DNA of 64,000 nucleotides. Source: Thalassococcus sp. S3. GTDB taxonomy: Bacteria; Pseudomonadota; Alphaproteobacteria; Rhodobacterales; Rhodobacteraceae. Where the stretch lies: positions 992,001-1,056,000 of the forward strand of contig NZ_CP022303.1 in the NCBI RefSeq assembly GCF_004216475.1, in the 5' to 3' direction. Shown here in pieces: positions 60,502 through 64,000 of the stretch. Each line of letters opens with the position of its first letter. Position 1 is the stretch's first letter. The translations under genes were made by a program, and so were the position numbers. The notes below the pieces were generated by a model. The model ran no database searches, was not told where the DNA came from, and saw only the letters and a list, made by a program, of their open reading frames with translations.

Positions 60502-63026
60502 GCAAACAGGTCTTTCTTCTTCACGGGCTTTGTCAGGATCACAGCGTCCGGAAAATCCTCTTCGTTCATGGCCTTGCTGCCATAACCGGTGGAAAAGAGA
60601 AACGGGATTCCAAGCAATTTGAATTCATGCGCCAGTTCCGCGCTGGTTTCCGATCCGCCAAGATTGACGTCGAACAAACCGACGATCGGCGTCTCACTTG
60701 CAATGATGTCGCGTGCATCGTTGACGGAGCTCGCGATCTCGACATTCGAAAAGCCAAAGTCGGTGAGCATTGTGCTGATGTCGGAGGCAATAACAAAGCT
60801 ATCCTCGACCACAAGGACCAACCCATCACTTGATATGTCGCGTGACATGTCCACCGGTTCGGACGGTCGATCAAGCGCGTCGATCGACCCGGTGTCGGCG
60901 CCACTGGTCATCAGAACCGACGGCAGCATGATATCCGCAACGACCCCATCGTGATGGAACGTCAGATGACTGGTGCCACCCAGCTCGAACGGGATAGCCC
61001 TTTCCAGAAGAGTAGAACCAAATCCCCGACGATTGGGCTTGTTGACGGGCGGGCCATCCTTTTCGATCCACGTCACCTGGATGCCTTTTTCGACCTCCTG
61101 GATCTCTATCTGCACAAAGCCATCCGCATTGGACAAAGCACCGTGCTTCGCGGCATTCGTGGCGAGTTCGTGAAAGATAAGCGCAACCAGCGGAGAAGCA
61201 TCCGCCTCGAGCTTTATGTCGGGGCCGGTGATTGTCAGACGATCTGTTCGCGTCTGGACGTATGGTATCACCTCGGTCTGGATCAGCTCGGCGAGTGATA
61301 CCGGCTTGGCGCCGGGGCCAGCGGCGGCATTGTGGGCGGAGGCAAGCGCGTTGATCCGCCCTTCAAGCTCCATCGAGTATTCGTCCAGACTGGTCGAGCT
61401 TTGACGCGCCTGTCGCGAAATGGACCGGATCTGGGCAAGGATGTTGCGAACGCGGTGGTTCAACTCGTCAATCATCAGCTCTTGCTGCTTTTGCAGCCGG
61501 GCCGTGGCGAGCATGGCGTTCCATTGGTTTGATTCCAGAAGGCTGCGCCCCAATCCCTTGACCAGTTGAATGTCCCGCAAGAGCCAAGGCATCGAATGAT
61601 GCTGCACGCTTTCCATAAAGACCGAGAAAGAGCCACGCGGTGACAGCCGGCTCATACCGTCAACCACGTCTACCGTTTTTTGCGGGGCGCCTGCCCATCT
61701 GACGGTTCGGGTGCGGCTGTTGCGGAAGATGCAAAGCGCATTTTTGTTTCCCATGGAAAAGCACAACACACCTGCCGCCTCATCCAACCCGTCGCTTTCG
61801 GTTTGCAGCGTTTCGTTGATGCAGTCGGTGTAAAACAGGCCGTCCGGGGCCGTGGCGCTCATCCCGATGATCTGATCGACGATCGATGCATCGGGGCAGC
61901 GCCCGTGACGAAAGTGCTCCGGGTCGGTTATCAAGGCGATGCCGTCCGCCTCAAAAGCCTCCAGCAGACCAGATGCGAAACGCTGGAACGTGTCTTCAAG
62001 GGAATTGCGGTCCACCAGCTCCTTTTGCACCTTGTCCCGCATGTCGTTCACGACTTCGCTGATCTGGAACTGCGTTTTCTGAAGCGAGATTTGCAGCTTG
62101 TTCTGCAGGATCGGAACGAACGCTTCGCAAAGCTGCCGAATGCGCAGTTGAGGGATCCGGGGACGTTGGTGATGAAACGAAATCATGCCCCAAAGGCTGC
62201 CCTCTATCACGATGGACATCGTCATCGTGGCCTGGCTTCCCATATTTCGAAGGTATTGCAGATGGATCGGTGACGTCCCCCGGAAATGGGACGGTGTTAG
62301 GTCAAGCTCAGGCAAAGTCGCTGTGGCCTTGATCAGCGCGATGGGTTCCTGTGCGCTGTCGGAGATAAAGCGCAGCGGCACTTTCGCCATGATCGCCCGC
62401 GCCTGGGCGGGAATGTCCCAATGCGGGAAGTTCAGGCCAACGAAGGGATCCAGGTTAGCACGGCGCGCTTCGGCCAGAACTTCGCCGTTGAAGTCGTGGT
62501 CGAACCGGTAGGCCATCACGCGATCATATCCGGTAATGGTCCTGAGAAGTTTGACCGTCCGGTTCAGCAGGTCGATCTCGTCCGCCTGTGTGTCCACGCG
62601 CAGCGTCAGTTGCGTCAGATCGGTCAGCACATTCGCATCGAGGGCCTTGATGTCGCCGACCTCTTCCAATTCGAGAACCCAGATGTCTCCCGAGGCAAAA
62701 CCGTGGGTGGCATAGGCAGCCCCTTCCACCCCGATCACGCCGGCCTGTACGCGACCTGACCGGAATGCAGGATGAGAGGCCGCATTTTTTATGTCGTGCC
62801 AGCCTTCGGCCCCGAAGAGCTCACGCAAATCGGCCGAAAGAAGTTCGGAGCCTGTCATGCGAAGGGCCTCTGGTGCATTCTCGCTGTAATAGAGCACGCG
62901 TCGCGTGTCGGGGTCGAAGGCGATGAGGGCGCCGACCGGCTGGATGCAGCCGGGGATGTGAACCGGCTCGCTTTCGCAAACGGCAAGCGCCTCTTGCATG
63001 GCATCCGACATCAGTTCATTTGTCAT
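60477..63026 (-). CDS. bphP: Bacteriophytochrome HWE-type histidine kinase with C-terminal receiver
   Basis: An 849-residue red/far-red photoreceptor kinase. Order: PAS, GAF, PHY, HWE/HisKA_2 kinase, receiver. The biliverdin-linking Cys17 lies in VCESEPVHIPG; the GAF domain has Asp204 in HWDIPAQAR and His255 in SPIHLQYLRNMG, and the PHY tongue has PRGSFSVF. These keep all chromophore-contacting residues I can check, apart from IQPVG in place of IQPHG. The kinase acceptor is His524 in ELNHRVRNIL, and the receiver aspartate is near residue 785 in GLFDVNLGG. It follows the heme oxygenase-like gene with an 11-base overlap. Confidence 0.92.
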   Translation of the reverse strand: MTNELMSDAMQEALAVCESEPVHIPGCIQPVGALIAFDPDTRRVLYYSENAPEALRMTGSELLSADLRELFGAEGWHDIKNAASHPAFRSGRVQAGVIGVEGAAYATHGFASGDIWVLELEEVGDIKALDANVLTDLTQLTLRVDTQADEIDLLNRTVKLLRTITGYDRVMAYRFDHDFNGEVLAEARRANLDPFVGLNFPHWDIPAQARAIMAKVPLRFISDSAQEPIALIKATATLPELDLTPSHFRGTSPIHLQYLRNMGSQATMTMSIVIEGSLWGMISFHHQRPRIPQLRIRQLCEAFVPILQNKLQISLQKTQFQISEVVNDMRDKVQKELVDRNSLEDTFQRFASGLLEAFEADGIALITDPEHFRHGRCPDASIVDQIIGMSATAPDGLFYTDCINETLQTESDGLDEAAGVLCFSMGNKNALCIFRNSRTRTVRWAGAPQKTVDVVDGMSRLSPRGSFSVFMESVQHHSMPWLLRDIQLVKGLGRSLLESNQWNAMLATARLQKQQELMIDELNHRVRNILAQIRSISRQARQSSTSLDEYSMELEGRINALASAHNAAAGPGAKPVSLAELIQTEVIPYVQTRTDRLTITGPDIKLEADASPLVALIFHELATNAAKHGALSNADGFVQIEIQEVEKGIQVTWIEKDGPPVNKPNRRGFGSTLLERAIPFELGGTSHLTFHHDGVVADIMLPSVLMTSGADTGSIDALDRPSEPVDMSRDISSDGLVLVVEDSFVIASDISTMLTDFGFSNVEIASSVNDARDIIASETPIVGLFDVNLGGSETSAELAHEFKLLGIPFLFSTGYGSKAMNEEDFPDAVILTKPVKKKDLFAQLSRLLS

Positions 63027-63567
63027 CGGTCTTTTCGATCATCATGGTCTGAAGTCTTTCGAACAGGTGAATTGCGGCGGCTTTGGTCCGGGCCAAGTCA
63101 ATCGTGGCGGCATCAAGGGCGTCGAAGAACCGCCTTAATCCACCCGATCTGGCGAAGTCCCGTTGATACTCAAGATAGGCCTGCGGCCATTCCGGTTTCA
63201 TACTCTCTGAATTCAGGATTGTTTTTGCCCCGGCGGTCGAACCAATCAAGACGTAAGAGACGCCCCAGGCTTCGGCTTCTGACAACGGCCGTTTGCCCGC
63301 CGACCGGGATGTCGGACCCAGATCCTGGTCGAGGCATCTCAGTGCGGCATATTCATGATCGGCAGCTTGCCGGTCGGCCCGGCCCAGTGCCGCGCGCAGC
63401 CCGACCTCAAGGTGGGCGGAACGAAGCGCTTCGAGCAGGCGAACGTAGTGGGCCTTGCCCGAAAACCCGCCTGCCGGCCATACTTCTGCTTCAAGCTGGA
63501 TATGCGGGCATCGGGTGCTCACCTGAAGCTGTTCGCGGTTTTTCAATGATCGCGTCAGATCCAGCAC
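63016..63567 (-). CDS. bphO: Biliverdin-producing heme oxygenase-like protein (BphO)
   Basis: About 183 residues resembling bacterial heme oxygenases: a proximal-His candidate in STRCPHIQLEAEVW, then YVRLLEALRSAHLEVG, and the glycine-rich distal helix GVSYVLIGSTAGAKTIL. The frame extends further, but the GTG at 63567 has AGGAAGG upstream and gives the usual family length. Overlap with the downstream phytochrome gene supports a role in making its biliverdin. Similarity is modest, so the call relies partly on context. Confidence 0.7.
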   Translation of the reverse strand: MLDLTRSLKNREQLQVSTRCPHIQLEAEVWPAGGFSGKAHYVRLLEALRSAHLEVGLRAALGRADRQAADHEYAALRCLDQDLGPTSRSAGKRPLSEAEAWGVSYVLIGSTAGAKTILNSESMKPEWPQAYLEYQRDFARSGGLRRFFDALDAATIDLARTKAAAIHLFERLQTMMIEKTDDK

Positions 63568-63658
63568 CTGATCCTTCCTGCATTCTGCTTCCGGTTGCGC
63601 CTTAGCTATGCCTAAAGACGCACATGTCGAATGATTAAGCAATGTTTCCGCCGGATCA

Positions 63659-64000
63659 TCAGCTGCGATAAAAGAGGTAACGGTCAGGTGCGATCTCGCT
63701 TGGGCCTGAAAGCTCTTCAAAGCCGATGAGGGGCTGGCCGGAGACGATCAGACCGTCGGGTTTCATCACCGCCGCGATAAGGGGGCTCAGCCGGGCGGCT
63801 TCGGCGACGTCCTTCTCCTTCACTCCGAACCCGAAATCATAGTGTGCCAAAACGATGCCGGCACTGCGCGTGGCGAGTTCTTCAAGCATCGCTTCGGCTT
63901 CTCCTTGTAGGAGATCATCTTCCGGCGGCACGCAGGAGGGGTGGCATTGCAAAACCCGGTCGATCACCCAGATCCGGCGCTGAGGAAGGACTTCACGGAG
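63659..64000 (-). CDS. Methyltransferase-like protein, C-terminal part (truncated by window)
   Basis: The frame runs open to the window edge, so the 5' end is missing. About 113 residues remain, including VLQCHPSCVPPEDDLLQGEA, LAHYDFGFGVKEKDVAEAARL and MKPDGLIVSGQPL. The last pattern fits the end of a Rossmann-fold class I SAM-dependent methyltransferase, but the SAM-binding glycine motif would lie outside. The next gene on this strand starts 91 bp beyond its stop. Confidence 0.5.
   Translation of the reverse strand, partial: LREVLPQRRIWVIDRVLQCHPSCVPPEDDLLQGEAEAMLEELATRSAGIVLAHYDFGFGVKEKDVAEAARLSPLIAAVMKPDGLIVSGQPLIGFEELSGPSEIAPDRYLFYRS

Overview
The window looks like chromosomal DNA of a Rhodobacterales (Roseobacter-group) alphaproteobacterium. 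It is GC-rich, coding-dense and full of 1-4 base start/stop overlaps, and it combines PQQ-alcohol oxidation, form II CO-dehydrogenase-like genes, TRAP and TTT transporters and a complete C-P lyase locus in a way typical of marine members of that group. No database search was possible, so family calls rest on motifs read directly from the sequence. I saw no rRNA, tRNA, CRISPR array, transposase or phage gene.

Positions 1-25160 are mostly one periplasmic alcohol-oxidation locus. After the 3' end of a glutamine-synthetase-family gene come a hybrid histidine kinase, a FIST-domain sensor, a LuxR-type response regulator and a lanthanide-type PQQ alcohol dehydrogenase (ExaF/PedH-like). Next are a secreted hypothetical protein, a Sel1-repeat protein, and a PQQ-associated ABC system (ABC-2 permease, ATPase, small secreted protein, beta-propeller, periplasmic binding protein). 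Divergent from these are a cytochrome c550 and a MoxJ-type binding protein, followed by coxG-S-L-M. An ApbE flavinyl transferase with a NosR-like flavo/iron-sulfur membrane protein lies divergent from pqqABCDE. A motif with core GGTCGTA, twice as the perfect palindrome GGTCGTACGACC, sits about 60-115 bp ahead of gene starts in five of these intergenic regions and is a candidate operator for the LuxR-type regulator.

Positions 25433-45553 are catabolic and transport genes. They comprise an aminotransferase and IclR regulator divergent from a TctCBA transporter with a UPF0261 protein; a TRAP transporter (dctPQM) with cyclase, fumarylacetoacetase-family and OsmC proteins; and a TetR regulator divergent from a beta-oxidation operon (FadB-like multifunctional protein, two acyl-CoA dehydrogenases, thioesterase, enoyl-CoA hydratase, acyl-CoA synthetase).

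Positions 45998-59942 are rpe plus a phosphonate locus: phnCDE1E2, a hexapeptide transferase, phnF, then phnGHIJ, an alpha/beta hydrolase, phnKLN, an opposite-strand DUF1045 2H-phosphoesterase and phnM. No phnP is visible. Positions 60061-64000 hold a single-domain response regulator, a bacteriophytochrome-HWE kinase with receiver domain, a heme-oxygenase-like gene that would make its biliverdin chromophore, and a partial methyltransferase-like gene.

Three convergent intergenic regions (25161-25432, 32071-32325, 45554-45997) each carry one copy of an element with two GGTTAA boxes exactly 16 bp apart. In the second region it lies between the arms of a perfect 36-bp inverted repeat. A further family of short TATTT-centred elements recurs about eleven times between genes.
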